DNA from: Saccharomyces uvarum
Taxonomy: Eukaryota > Ascomycota > Saccharomycetes > Saccharomycetales > Saccharomycetaceae
Assembly (NCBI GenBank): GCA_947243795.1
Contig: OX365931.1
Location: forward strand, 310,001-374,000
Length of the DNA: 64,000 nt
Direction of reading: 5' to 3'
The number at the start of each line of letters is the position of its first letter. Position 1 is the stretch's first letter. Of the stretch, positions 42,974 to 52,351 are shown in pieces. The notes below the pieces were generated by a model. That model saw only the letters and a list, made by a program, of their open reading frames with translations, did no database searches and was not told the DNA's origin. The translations under genes were made by a program, and so were the position numbers.

Positions 42974-43299
42974 AAGCACGAGCCAGTTCATATGTATCAG
43001 TATATCGGAAGTGAATAAAACAATGAGATAATATTTATTAACTATTTTTACGTAAGTAAAAAGCTACATAAGGATCAACCTTTTTTTTTTTTATATTTTT
43101 TTTAGTTTTGTATTTTCCAATTACAAACATTAAAGACATAACAATAAGCGGTGCTTATATCGAGTATTCTTCTTCTTCTTCTTATATATATTATTAGGCA
43201 TGGATGGGGGAAGGGGGGCACGGGGTTGGTTAAAATTAATTAACAGACAAAAACAGTTGAGTGATATAGATTACATTCATTACAGTTCGTTTACCTAAC
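42974..43299. other. Convergent 3' spacer between MBP1 and PSA1
   Basis: 326 bases holding both 3' flanks: T-rich runs (43079-43112), a short CTT repeat (about 43167-43182) and a G-rich patch (43205-43226). Likely terminators for both genes; no gene seen. Confidence 0.5.
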
Positions 43300-44385
43300 T
43301 CACATAATAATAGCTTCCATTGGAACGTTATCGGAGATAGACTTGTGAGGTAAGACTTTACCACCGTTGATGTAGATTTCGTCTTTGACTTCGACGTCAT
43401 CACCCAAGACAGTGTCACCTTCCAAACGGCACCATTGGCCGACGGTGGAGTTCCAGCCGACGATGGAAGATTTGACCAAGGCGTGGTTCTTGATCGTGGA
43501 GTTGCACAAGACAACGGATCTGGTGATTCTGACACCGTCACCTATGGTGACGTTAGGACCGATGACCACATCTGGACCGATCTTGGCAGAAGGGGAGATG
43601 GTGGCGGTTGGGTCGATCAAGGCGTTGCCGACGATGTTGGAACCGGAGGCCAACTTCTCTGGTTGTCTCTTGGACAAGGAGTTCAAATAAAGAACGGACC
43701 CTGACAAGAAATCCTTTGGTTGACCGACATCCATCCAGAAACCTTCCAAGTCGAAGGAGTACAATTGCTTTTCTTCGACCAAGATTGGGAAAGTTTCCTT
43801 TTCAATGGAGGTTGGCTTCATTTCGATCAAGTCAATGACTTCTGGGTTTAGAATGTACAAACCGGCGTTAATTCTGTTACCGACAAACTCCTTTGGCTTT
43901 TCGACGAATCTGTCGATAAGGTTTGGAGTGGCTATGTCATGGACAATGACACCGTATTTAGAAGGTTCGTCGACCTTGGTGGCGACGATGGTACCTTTAC
44001 CACCGTGGGCCTTGTGGAAGTCTGCTAGTTCTTGGAATGGGTATTCACAGATGACGTCGGAATTCAAGACGAAGAATGGAGAGTTGTCCTTCTTCAAAAC
44101 TTCTTCGGCCAACTTCAATGGACCGGCAGTGCCCAATGGTTCGGTTTCCACGGAGAAAGTGATGTTGACACCGTATTCCGCTTCGTACTTCTTCAAAGTC
44201 TCGACCATGACCTCTGGTCTGTAGTTAACGGCAAGCACAATATCTGTGACACCGGCGTTGGCCAAGGCCTCGATTTGGTGCAGAATCATTGGTCTGTTAC
44301 CAAACTCAACCAAAGGCTTTGGAACGGTCAAAGTTAATGGTCTCAACCTGGTACCGTAACCACCGACTAAAATTAAACCTTTCAT
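43300..44385 (-). CDS. PSA1: Psa1, GDP-mannose pyrophosphorylase
   Basis: Makes GDP-mannose from mannose-1-phosphate and GTP for glycosylation, GPI anchors and cell-wall mannan; essential in S. cerevisiae (also SRB1/VIG9). The 361-residue protein starts [19 protein letters not shown], the nucleotidyltransferase signature, has [10 protein letters not shown] (metal and substrate region), [18 protein letters not shown] (about 155-172), and a C-terminal left-handed beta-helix of hexapeptide repeats (about 245-340). Codons are strongly biased, as for an abundant protein. The 930-bp upstream region holds two large inverted repeats and an MCB-type ACGCGT; PSA1 is known to be cell-cycle regulated in S. 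cerevisiae. Confidence 0.97.
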   Translation of the reverse strand: MKGLILVGGYGTRLRPLTLTVPKPLVEFGNRPMILHQIEALANAGVTDIVLAVNYRPEVMVETLKKYEAEYGVNITFSVETEPLGTAGPLKLAEEVLKKDNSPFFVLNSDVICEYPFQELADFHKAHGGKGTIVATKVDEPSKYGVIVHDIATPNLIDRFVEKPKEFVGNRINAGLYILNPEVIDLIEMKPTSIEKETFPILVEEKQLYSFDLEGFWMDVGQPKDFLSGSVLYLNSLSKRQPEKLASGSNIVGNALIDPTATISPSAKIGPDVVIGPNVTIGDGVRITRSVVLCNSTIKNHALVKSSIVGWNSTVGQWCRLEGDTVLGDDVEVKDEIYINGGKVLPHKSISDNVPMEAIIM

Positions 44386-44880
44386 GTTGTTTTTTTGATT
44401 ATGTATGTACTATTATTAGTTGTTGTTGTTGTTTTCTTGTGCTGATAATATCTTGTTTGTATAGTTAACAAAATATTTCCTAACAGAAGAGAAGAATTAG
44501 CGAATGTAGAGTAGTTTGCACGCCTGATGAACGATTTCAAAGTCAAAGATCTGAGAACAAGAATAATAAGAAACCACAACACTGAAAGGAAAAGAAAAGA
44601 AGACAACAATGCGAGACTTTTGACAACAATCCGAAACCTCTGCTATATATATGTTAACAAGAATGCCAGGACGGGCGAGAAAAAGAAAACAACGCGAGAG
44701 AGAGCACCAACTTGCTGATTACCGCTCGGCTGTGGGTTCTGTGTCTGCTCTTTCTCTCGTGTGTGTGTTTGTTTGTTTGTTGCTGCGCTGTTCAAATTGA
44801 AAAAACGACAAAAAGCAAAAACTTTTTCCAGTGGTTTGAGATAAAAATAAACGTGGTGGCTCGCGAGATGGTGCCAGCTG

Positions 44881-44918
44881 GCCAAAAAGAAACGGTCGCG
44901 GTGCCGTTTCTTTTTGGC
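44881..44918. repeat. Perfect 15-bp inverted repeat, 8-bp spacer
   Basis: Arms GCCAAAAAGAAACGG (44881-44895) and its exact reverse complement (44904-44918) enclose TCGCGGTG. It would form a stable hairpin or cruciform about 500 bp upstream of PSA1. Confidence 0.85.
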
Positions 44919-45097
44919 GTTCTGTTTTTGGCGTTTGGCGGCCGCGTCTTTTCTTTTTGCGCGTTGTCGCGTTGTTCGTGACATGGTGTGGGCGGTTCAG
45001 GCGGCAATAGAGTTAGGCTACGCTAAGGCGAGCTATGCTGTGCTGTGCTGGGCTAGGGAGAGCCAAGGAGAGTTAAGGAGTGGGGCGACTTAGTTAT

Positions 45098-45143
45098 GCG
45101 GCGCAGGGTCCTGCGCCGCCCAGCACGCGTGCTGGGCGGCGCA
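45098..45143. repeat. Overlapping GC-rich palindromes with central ACGCGT
   Basis: Bases 45112-45143 form a perfect 32-bp palindrome; its left half is TGCGCCGCCCAGCACG and the right half is the exact reverse complement. The centre is ACGCGT (45125-45130), the MCB box. Bases 45098-45119 form a second inverted repeat, arms GCGGCGCAGG and CCTGCGCCGC around GT, overlapping the first by 8 bases, so the two hairpins exclude each other. The tRNA-Lys gene starts 172 bp downstream. Confidence 0.9.
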
Positions 45144-45314
45144 CTGAGAATGCTGGCTGGTGTGCGCGTTTAGAGCCTCGAGCGGTCTGCGTGATGGGCT
45201 CTACCGGGGATTGCTGCCTCAAGCAGTCGTGGGGTGTGTAATGATGGTGGTGAGGGAGGTGCGGCTGATGGGTGTGTAGTCCGGTGTTTTTGGACTGAAT
45301 CTCTGAAGAACTCA

Positions 45315-45409
45315 TCCTTGTTAGCTCAGTTGGTAGAGCGTTCGGCTTTTAAGCAATTTGCTTAGGCAAGGATACCGAAATGTCAGGGGTTCGAGCCCCC
45401 TATGAGGAG
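45315..45409 (+). tRNA. tK(UUU)D: tRNA-Lys(UUU), intron-containing
   Basis: Decodes AAA/AAG lysine codons. The acceptor stem pairs TCCTTGT (45315-45321) with ATGAGGA (45402-45408), discriminator G at 45409. The A box (TTAGCTCAGTTGG) and the B box GGTTCGAGCCC, the D arm, and the TTCGG/CCGAA anticodon stem are clear. The anticodon TTT is at 45348-45350 and an intron of about 22 nt (45352-45373) follows position 37. CCA is not encoded, as normal in eukaryotes. Symbol follows the S. cerevisiae tRNA at this locus. Confidence 0.97.
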
Positions 45410-45416
45410 TTCTTTC

Positions 45417-45422
45417 TTTTTT
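45417..45422 (+). terminator. RNA polymerase III terminator of tRNA-Lys
   Basis: A run of six T residues eight bases after the mature tRNA end. Confidence 0.85.
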
Positions 45423-45549
45423 ATTATTAGTATCGATGGATACCTGCAACGGAAGAACTTCAATAGCAGCAGGGGAAAGTAAAAAGTGCAATTGATTGAC
45501 AGTATGTATATAAGCTATGAATTTTGATAGTGGATATAACGGGGGTTTT

Positions 45550-47016
45550 TCATACCCTTAAATTTTTGCGTTTCAACTTCCAGAACACCGCTGCTGAAAG
45601 GACGATGGACGCGACGAATGCAATGCTGCTGTACTTGTAAACCACCGAGATGCAGGCCGACTCCCGCAGGTCTCCGGCGCTGTTCGTACAGCCGGAATCG
45701 TACACTTTCGCGTAGAGCATGCAGAAAATCGTAGAGCCCACCGCGGGTGCAATCAGCAGGCTGCCGTAGACGGTTCCGAACGAGCGCTCGCCCCATACTA
45801 GCAGCACCAACGTCGGGTAGACGGTGAACAGCCCACCGTAGATGATCCCGACCAGCGACCCTGTGGGCACTAGCCCCCAGGGCGACACCGCCTTCGAGGA
45901 GGCCAGCTTGAACAAGATCAACTGCGCGCAGAGCCCGAGTGACAGCAGCGATAGCAGGATCCATTTGATGGATAACCGTTTCTTGGCGAGGAAATCTGCC
46001 ACTATGCCCGTGAGCAGTCTTGCAAAAGTGGAGGAGAGCGCATAGGTGGACAGCAGCTTCGTGGACAGGGCGGGCGCGTCGACTTGGACCAGCAGGTTGG
46101 TTAGAGATCCCATGTTGGCAATGAACATCTCCAGTGGCCCCAATGATAACAGAATCGACAGCGCCAGAATGTACGTCACAGGGTCGCTGAAAATCTTTCG
46201 TATTGTTTGCGCGAACTTGTCTTGAGCGTGGCAGTCTTGTTCCAACAACGGCAATTGTTCGGCATCAACCTGATCATCCAGCCGTTTCTGGTTATCTTGT
46301 TCTTCGTTGAAATGCAATAGCGACACCACGCTGGTGGCTATCCATGCAAGCAACCCGATAATGACGTAAACCCAGGCAAACGTTTGGAACACCCTCCCCA
46401 GGTTCAAATCGTTAACAGACGAAGAGGTGTGTGCATTATAGGACCAGAACCACGGGATCCTTAATATCTGCGACCCCACTACGGAAGATATCCCGTAACA
46501 CGTGGTGGGCATACTAATGGATAGCAGCTTTGTGTTAGGGTATAGCTTCGTGCACGTCAACAGTGCGCTGAAATATAGGGCGCTTGTCGATATCCCTATG
46601 ACGGTAAAGCACATTATTGACAGATTGAACGATGAGTCGCCATTCCCCTCAAGGGATACTTCTGGATGATTAAAGGCGTAAGCCAAATATGAGTAGCTGG
46701 GTATAAACCCGATAATGGAAAGCAAACTCAAAGTGATGGGCCCGTGAGAGTCAGCAATCATCCCGAGGATCGGTGGCGTCAGGTACATCCCCAAATTAGT
46801 CATACTGGCGATGGTATTGATTTGCCACGAAGAGTAGTTCAAGTGGTTTTGCCATGGCTGAGAATAAAGCGATATCAACGTGATGAAGCCGGCCGACACT
46901 GCAGACAGTAGCGAGAAGATGTATGCGATACGATGTGACGATTTGAGTGATAGAACATGGGGTAACAATAAGCGCGTATGGTACGACAGGTAGTGCTCTA
47001 CCTTGGATAGAGGCAT
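45550..47016 (-). CDS. MCH1: Mch1, MFS transporter of the monocarboxylate-permease-like family
   Basis: Putative vacuolar membrane transporter of the major facilitator superfamily; the S. cerevisiae protein does not transport monocarboxylates in tests and its substrate is unknown. The 488-residue protein has twelve predicted hydrophobic segments in two groups of six, split by a charged central loop (about 245-285, HFNEEQDNQKRLDDQ). Start chosen at 47016 (MPLSKVEHYLSYHTR); the frame is open 18 codons further to an ATG at 47070, but the family starts at MPLSK. The 3' half is much more GC-rich than the 5' half, continuing the GC-rich island near the tRNA. Confidence 0.94.
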   Translation of the reverse strand: MPLSKVEHYLSYHTRLLLPHVLSLKSSHRIAYIFSLLSAVSAGFITLISLYSQPWQNHLNYSSWQINTIASMTNLGMYLTPPILGMIADSHGPITLSLLSIIGFIPSYSYLAYAFNHPEVSLEGNGDSSFNLSIMCFTVIGISTSALYFSALLTCTKLYPNTKLLSISMPTTCYGISSVVGSQILRIPWFWSYNAHTSSSVNDLNLGRVFQTFAWVYVIIGLLAWIATSVVSLLHFNEEQDNQKRLDDQVDAEQLPLLEQDCHAQDKFAQTIRKIFSDPVTYILALSILLSLGPLEMFIANMGSLTNLLVQVDAPALSTKLLSTYALSSTFARLLTGIVADFLAKKRLSIKWILLSLLSLGLCAQLILFKLASSKAVSPWGLVPTGSLVGIIYGGLFTVYPTLVLLVWGERSFGTVYGSLLIAPAVGSTIFCMLYAKVYDSGCTNSAGDLRESACISVVYKYSSIAFVASIVLSAAVFWKLKRKNLRV

Positions 47017-47455
47017 AGTTGGTGTTTGGGAAACTTTTGTTGGTGTAGAAATGATATCAAAGAGGAACACTCTCTGTAAAGTACAAGGTGTAGTCTTTTA
47101 TAGATTCGGCTGTCCTTTCCTTCTGTTATCTTTTATCATATTTACACTTTTTACTTTTTTTCTTGTAGGGCAAAAGAAACACTGAACTAATTTCCGGACC
47201 AGTGTAAAGCCGCTAACATTGCAAAGGCAGTCAAAATAAACCATCAAGAAGGAAAATGAAGCAAACAAGGCGTCTTTACATGGTATGCATATTTGGACAT
47301 TATAGATTATAGATTATAGATTTTATTTACGTACGTGGAGAAATATATTTTTTTTCTCCTTTTTCGTTTTCTTCCTGCGTTTTATTCTAATTGATTTTTT
47401 ATTTTTTGCCTGACTTCTTCTTATACTCACCGAAGGTCAGTGGCTACCATTCTGA
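47017..47455. other. Intergenic between MCH1 and PBP4
   Basis: 439 bases: the MCH1 promoter and PBP4 3' flank. A tandem TATAGATTA unit (three copies, about 47300-47322) and T-rich tracts are seen. No gene is recognised. Confidence 0.45.
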
Positions 47456-48025
47456 TTAATTCTTCAAAACTTTAGCAATATCCGTCAAGCAGCCGTACTT
47501 CTTATTCTTATTTTTGCTGTTTGATACGGTGCCCCAGTCGGTGGCCGTAGAAACCCTCCCGCTTGCAGTTTCAGACAGCACTTGTTTATAAGTCTTGACT
47601 GAATGACTCATTTCACCTGTGGTGTAGTTTTGAAACAGTTTGTGCATGTAAGATCTGACTTCATCTCTGTTGTAGGGTTGTTTATTGGCTCTTTTGAATT
47701 TCTTATTTGTGGACGATCCATTAATGCTGGAGCTTCCCTTAGTATTAGTCGACGGCGTGGTAGATACAGCGGCTTTAGTTTTTCCGTTAGCAGGCTGTGG
47801 TGACGAGGAATCGTCTCTTCGTGGCTGCTGTTGCTGTTGCTGTTGTTGCTGCTGCTGTTTTGGAAGGGCTTTGGCAGCAGCTTGCGCCCAGCCTGTCAAT
47901 TTAGGTTTTTGGGGAAGAGTGGCAGGTGGGCTATTCGAATTTGAGTTTGAAGTGGACAAAGTAGTCTTCAAAGCTGGGGCAGCTTTACCATTTACATTAG
48001 TGGTCGAAGTCGTTGTCATTTTCAT
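47456..48025 (-). CDS. PBP4: Pbp4, Pbp1-binding protein
   Basis: Interacts with the Pab1-binding protein Pbp1 and Lsm12 in S. cerevisiae and is linked to stress granules; no biochemical activity is known. The 189-residue protein is low-complexity: Thr/Asn/Ser-rich N-terminus, conserved KPKLTGWAQAAAKALPK (about 39-55), a poly-Gln run of eleven (about 56-66), and a conserved C-terminal block with RANKQPYNRDEVRSYMHKLF (about 113-132) and ATDWGTVSNSKNKNKKYGC (about 160-178). Length is near the 185 recalled; the Gln run explains most of the difference. Confidence 0.94.
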   Translation of the reverse strand: MKMTTTSTTNVNGKAAPALKTTLSTSNSNSNSPPATLPQKPKLTGWAQAAAKALPKQQQQQQQQQQQPRRDDSSSPQPANGKTKAAVSTTPSTNTKGSSSINGSSTNKKFKRANKQPYNRDEVRSYMHKLFQNYTTGEMSHSVKTYKQVLSETASGRVSTATDWGTVSNSKNKNKKYGCLTDIAKVLKN

Positions 48026-48436
48026 ATCAGATCAAACACGGAATCGTATGTTATAATGAAATTAAAAATAATGGAGTTGATATAAATACAGAAACAAATT
48101 GTAACAGATATTAATAAAACAATTACCGGGGGGAGGGGGAAATATAAAAAACAGAATAAAAAAAAAAGGACAGTAAAGTATGCACAGGATTATTTAGTAT
48201 TTTTCTTTGTATCTTTCATCCTATTCCAATTGGAACCACCTTCATACATTTTCACATTTATACATTTTCATTAAAATTGTTCTTAGTTTTTCCAAAAAAT
48301 AATATCTCTTCAGGGATCACTTCGCACGCCGTAGCATATTAAGTATACTACTAAGATCTATTATTCATACAGTCATTTGTGTTTTAAGAAATAAATACAG
48401 CTTTTTAGTCTATATATGTCTCTAAAACTATGAGGC
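48026..48436. other. Intergenic between PBP4 and SLC1
   Basis: 411 bases: PBP4 promoter and SLC1 3' flank, AT-rich except for a G-rich patch (48128-48140). No gene or known motif is recognised. Confidence 0.45.
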
Positions 48437-49345
48437 TCAATGCATCCTCTTCGCGGAAGACCCTTCGTGATGGACACTAACGTCTTCGTTTATGCCAACG
48501 GAAGACACGGGCCCGTTCTTGATAGCATTCTTCCTTTTTTCTTGTTGAATAGTAGCATACTTAAGAGCCTCTGGCGGTAAGGTGGTATCGTTGATAGCTG
48601 GAGAGTAACCGATTTCCTTTAATGTATCAATCATCCGGGTTCTAACCTGTTCGGTAAACTCACCGACTTTATCCTTGGTCAAATTCTCAGTAGAAATGGG
48701 TTCCAAGATTTTAACGATCATACAACCTCTGTTGAAGACCCCATATTTAGGATTAGTCAAAGTACTGGTGTTCGAAACGACCACTGGAACAATAGGAATA
48801 TGACCCTGTTGCGCCAAATGGAAGGCACCCTTCTTAAAGGGCAACATTGTCAAATCAGTTGTGTAAGATCTGGTACCTTCAGGGAAAACCCATAGGGCAC
48901 GCTTGTTTTTCTTAACGTTTTCCAACCCTCTATTCAAAGTCTCGACGGCTTGCTGTCTACTGGACCTGTCTAAGAAATAAGTACCACTCAAAGCCATGAA
49001 CCAACCCAAAAATGGGAGGTACTTCAACGATTTTTTGGCAGTCACCGTACAACCGGGTGGGAAGATCCTACCCAACATGAAGATATCCAAAGTGGATTGA
49101 TGGTTGGAAATCATGATAAATGGCTTCTTAAGCAGATGCTCCTCGCCTGTGACCTTGACGTCAAGGCCGAGCACCAGTTTCATGGCATAGTAAAAGGAAC
49201 GGGCAGTCGTCCACTGCGCCAAATGCTGCTTACCGATTAACGTGCAAAAGATAGAGGCCACTACACCGTAAAGGCCGCAGCCTGAAAGCACCAGTACGGC
49301 CAACACAGTCCTTAAATAGTACAAGATCTTGGCCAACACACTCAT
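48437..49345 (-). CDS. SLC1: Slc1, 1-acyl-glycerol-3-phosphate acyltransferase
   Basis: Acylates lysophosphatidic acid at sn-2 to phosphatidic acid at the ER and lipid droplets. The start at 49345 gives 302 residues, MSVLAKILYYLRTVLAVLVL, with an N-terminal membrane span. PlsC-family motifs are complete: NHQSTLDIF (NHX4D, about 80-88), GTYFLDRSSRQQAVETL, FPEGTRS (about 153-159) and VPVVVSNTS (about 181-189). The frame stays open 40 codons upstream to 49465, but that segment is Trp/Cys/Arg-rich and absent from the family as I know it. It is divergent from LHP1 across 351 bp. Confidence 0.96.
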   Translation of the reverse strand: MSVLAKILYYLRTVLAVLVLSGCGLYGVVASIFCTLIGKQHLAQWTTARSFYYAMKLVLGLDVKVTGEEHLLKKPFIMISNHQSTLDIFMLGRIFPPGCTVTAKKSLKYLPFLGWFMALSGTYFLDRSSRQQAVETLNRGLENVKKNKRALWVFPEGTRSYTTDLTMLPFKKGAFHLAQQGHIPIVPVVVSNTSTLTNPKYGVFNRGCMIVKILEPISTENLTKDKVGEFTEQVRTRMIDTLKEIGYSPAINDTTLPPEALKYATIQQEKRKNAIKNGPVSSVGINEDVSVHHEGSSAKRMH

Positions 49346-49516
49346 TGTTTTCTGCTCGACCCGTCGAGAAGGGCAACACCACCAACACCACACTCTCCAC
49401 CAACCTTTATCTCTCTTCCCACTTTTCCTATATAGCCCTCTAGCATCATACCATAGGCTCAACAAAACAAATCAGTACGATGAATATCATCTACCACGAA
49501 TCGCAACCCGCGACTG

Positions 49517-49568
49517 TGAAAAATTTTTCGTTTTCGCCCCAGTATAGCGTTCAGCCTAACCTCATCGC
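49517..49568 (+). promoter_or_regulatory. RRPE and PAC elements before LHP1
   Basis: TGAAAAATTTT (49517-49527) is an exact RRPE and CTCATCGC (49561-49568) is the exact reverse of the PAC element GCGATGAG. They lie 130-180 bp before LHP1 within the SLC1/LHP1 divergent spacer (49346-49696). Confidence 0.7.
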
Positions 49569-49696
49569 AAAATCTCAAAAATGCGAATTAAAATCAGATC
49601 AAACACTGCATCCTCATCTCGTAACAAGGGTTTTTTTTCCAAATGGTGAATTCTGTTTGTTTCTGTTGGGGCTGAAATAGCATCGAAGGAAAAGCA

Positions 49697-50527
49697 ATGT
49701 CTGAACAACCACAACAAGAGCAACCGGAGGGGCCACAATCGAGACGCAATTCATTCGCCGTTATTGAATTCACACCAGAAGTCTTGGACCAATGTTTGAA
49801 GCAAGTGGAATTCTACTTCTCAGAGTTTAACTTCCCTTATGATAGGTTCTTGCGTACTACTGCGGAGAAAAACGATGGCTGGGTCCCCATCAGTACCATT
49901 GCCACATTCAACCGTATGAAGAAATATAGACCAGTGGATAAAGTGATCGAAGTACTACGCAGTTCCGAGATCTTGGAGGTTTCTGCTGACGGAGAAAACG
50001 TCAAGAGACGTGTCCCATTGGATTTAACCGCAGCCAGGAATGCAAGAATCGAGCAAAACCAAAGAACTTTGGCTGTGATGAATTTGCCCCACGAAGACGT
50101 TGAAGCTTCACAGATTCCTGAGTTACAAGAAAACCTGGAAACGTTCTTCCAGAAACTGGGCGAAATCAACCAAGTGCGTTTGAGAAGAGATCACAAGAAC
50201 AAAAAGTTCAACGGTACCGTCTTGGTGGAGTTCAAAACAATCCCAGAATGCGAAACCTTTTTGAAATCATACTCCAATGACGACGAGTCAAACGAAATCT
50301 TGTCATATGAAGGTAAGAAACTGAGTGTTTTGACAAAGAAACAGTTTGACCTGCAAAGAGAAGCTTCCAAATCCAAAAACTTCAGCGGTAGATCAAGATC
50401 GTTCAACAGTCATAGAAAGAAGAACTTACCCAAATTCTCTAAAAACAAGAAGAAGGACGAGAAGGACGACAAGGAGGACTCTTCCGCCATCGCCGATGAA
50501 GAAGAAGACGTCAACGAGAAATCCTAA
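49697..50527 (+). CDS. LHP1: Lhp1, La protein
   Basis: Binds the UUU-OH 3' ends of new RNA polymerase III transcripts and guides pre-tRNA end maturation in the nucleus. The 276-residue protein has a La motif (about 28-115, [21 protein letters not shown] and [15 protein letters not shown]), an RRM (about 125-215, LAVMNLP and [11 protein letters not shown]), and a basic then acidic C-terminal tail with [16 protein letters not shown]. Length is one more than the 275 recalled. PAC and RRPE elements in the promoter fit growth-linked control. Confidence 0.96.
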   Translation: MSEQPQQEQPEGPQSRRNSFAVIEFTPEVLDQCLKQVEFYFSEFNFPYDRFLRTTAEKNDGWVPISTIATFNRMKKYRPVDKVIEVLRSSEILEVSADGENVKRRVPLDLTAARNARIEQNQRTLAVMNLPHEDVEASQIPELQENLETFFQKLGEINQVRLRRDHKNKKFNGTVLVEFKTIPECETFLKSYSNDDESNEILSYEGKKLSVLTKKQFDLQREASKSKNFSGRSRSFNSHRKKNLPKFSKNKKKDEKDDKEDSSAIADEEEDVNEKS

Positions 50528-50791
50528 TCTCTGTGTTGTCTCTGAAGCATCATATCCCATTATCATAGCATATTTCTACGTATGTACTAAATAGAAACAC
50601 GAATATGAAATACAACTAATACTATATTATTATTATACCACATTATTTTTTCATTTTTAAATATATAGTTACATTACTCTGGAAGGAGAGCGAATTGAAA
50701 ATAGCCCACCCAGTGAGTAAAAACAGAAATTCGAACGAATATACATATAACATTGTCCATTTTTTTTTTTTTTTTTAATATTTTCGTTATC

Positions 50792-51601
50792 TCATTGTCT
50801 TTTCCTTAAGTTATTAACCTTCCTTGCGGTTAACGAAAGTCGCTTACGGGGATTGTACCAACCACCATTATCAGCCGGCATAGGGGCCGGCGTGGCAAAG
50901 TTGCTATCCGCTGTCAGTACGTAAGACCACCCTGGAGTCACTGTGGTGTGCTGATCAATAGAGTTTCTAAGAGTGTAGTAATACGTCACCTCACTGGTTG
51001 CGTACTTTCTTTTCCATGTCTTTGCCGTCACTTTTGTAGCTGGTTGCAGTTGCATGGGCGCATATTTCACGACACCAGTTTGTAAATTGTAAGGGACGGT
51101 AAAACTTTTGGAGTCGATGGTGGCACCCAGGTCTCCCGTGGTGATTCTTGTTTGCGCCAATGGTGCTACGGTTACCATACTCGGATTAGCCACTTTTGAA
51201 CCTTTCATCCCCTTCAGTTTAAACCTATTGGTGTAGTGAATGGTGTAACCAATAGCCGTTTGTGTGAAGACCTGGATGAAATAGACACCGTCAGTCCCGA
51301 CAGTGTTTTCAATGACCGCGCCGTACTCGTTGCTTGTCAACTCAGCTGCTGTGAGCGTTTGCAACGTAGCCATTGCTTCGATCAATGCATTGGTGCCCGA
51401 GCATAGAGTAAAGGTATACTTGATAAAATCCTGCTCCTGTGGAGTAGTATCTGTATGCATCCATTTTACATTAACGGTGGCCTGGCCTGAGCCTGATAAA
51501 TCGTACACTGAATTAGGTGCTGGTGCCACAATGGCCACATCGCAGTAAACCGTTTGCGACACTAGCGAACAAAACAGAGCCAAGAATGATACTATCAGCA
51601 T
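50792..51601 (-). CDS. KNH1: Knh1, Kre9 homologue in beta-1,6-glucan assembly
   Basis: Secreted cell-wall protein required, redundantly with Kre9, for beta-1,6-glucan synthesis. The 269-residue protein has a signal peptide (about 1-20, MLIVSFLALFCSLVSQTVYC), an N-terminal immunoglobulin-like region (about 22-135), a central KRE9-type domain with KSFTVPYNLQTGVVKYAPMQ (about 166-185) and WSYVLTADSNFATPAP (about 226-241), and a Lys/Arg-rich end, NNLRKRQ. No GPI attachment signal is visible. Length is near the 268 recalled. Convergent with LHP1. Confidence 0.95.
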   Translation of the reverse strand: MLIVSFLALFCSLVSQTVYCDVAIVAPAPNSVYDLSGSGQATVNVKWMHTDTTPQEQDFIKYTFTLCSGTNALIEAMATLQTLTAAELTSNEYGAVIENTVGTDGVYFIQVFTQTAIGYTIHYTNRFKLKGMKGSKVANPSMVTVAPLAQTRITTGDLGATIDSKSFTVPYNLQTGVVKYAPMQLQPATKVTAKTWKRKYATSEVTYYYTLRNSIDQHTTVTPGWSYVLTADSNFATPAPMPADNGGWYNPRKRLSLTARKVNNLRKRQ

Positions 51602-52351
51602 ACGTTCTACGTTCTGATTTTTGTTATAGTTATATTATTTCCAGCCGTTCTTTCAATTTGGCTCTGGAACGATTGTGATAATTTTGTAATTTTTTTTGTA
51701 TTTGCCTTGTATAATTGTGCTGGCTGCACTAATGCATTATATGTATATATTTATATATATGTATGTATGTATGTATGTAATTGTACATGCGCGTGTACAT
51801 AGCGAACGTCCTTTACAGGGTTTTGCTGTCAAAAAGAAAGAGGAACGAACGACGAAAAGGACAACCCTTCAATTGGAGTAAGCTAGTAATGTGATGACTA
51901 TGAAGAGAGAGAGCCGCAAAGACTGGATTTACGCACAGACCACGTTTTCATGTGAAAAAAGCGTTGTTTCGAGGGTTCGCGACTCTTTCAAGGGACTCGC
52001 GGCAGATGCAGAGAAAAAAAGAAAGATAAGGTGGGGGGAGCTAAAAAAAACATGAGTCCGTTAGTCGAGCCCAACGGGCTTATAAGCGGTCGGGTCCAGA
52101 CTTGTGCAAAAAAAAGTACAAGCTGCAGCTAAACGATCGGAGAGCCGGCAATGTGGCCTGGTGCCTTTTGCTATCACACGATGTGTAACTGATGCGGGCT
52201 TCAACTTGTGTTATCGTTAACCGGTGTCTGATTTTCACATATCCACGCAGAGTTTGCAATGTAGCGTACCGTAGAGCAAAAATCGTGTATTATCAAGCAT
52301 AAATAAATAATTGTGTATGTATGTGTGTGTTTGTGTGTGTGCAGGCCCCGT
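51602..52351. other. Intergenic between KNH1 and STP4
   Basis: 750 bases, KNH1 promoter plus STP4 3' flank. Noted: TGTA tandem repeats (51760-51782), a TG-rich tract (about 52313-52342) and a small inverted repeat AGCCCAACGGGCT (52068-52080). No gene or RNA is recognised. Confidence 0.5.

Larger units (their letters stand above)
44386..45314. promoter_or_regulatory. PSA1 upstream region to tRNA-Lys
   Basis: 929 bases without a protein gene. The region proximal to PSA1 is (A/T)-rich with CAA/TTG repeats (44405-44435). From 44850 it becomes GC-rich, with three TTTGGCG units (44913-44941), a 38-bp inverted repeat and the palindrome pair described separately. Overlapping open frames on both strands (44643-45315) are products of the GC-rich composition. 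Confidence 0.5.

Noticed and set aside
45000-45550. Ty or solo LTR next to the tRNA-Lys gene
   Set aside because: tRNA flanks often hold such fossils in yeast, but no LTR-like ends or element body were seen here or elsewhere in the window.
47017-47070. Eighteen-codon upstream extension of MCH1
   Set aside because: Family members start at MPLSK; no support for the longer form.
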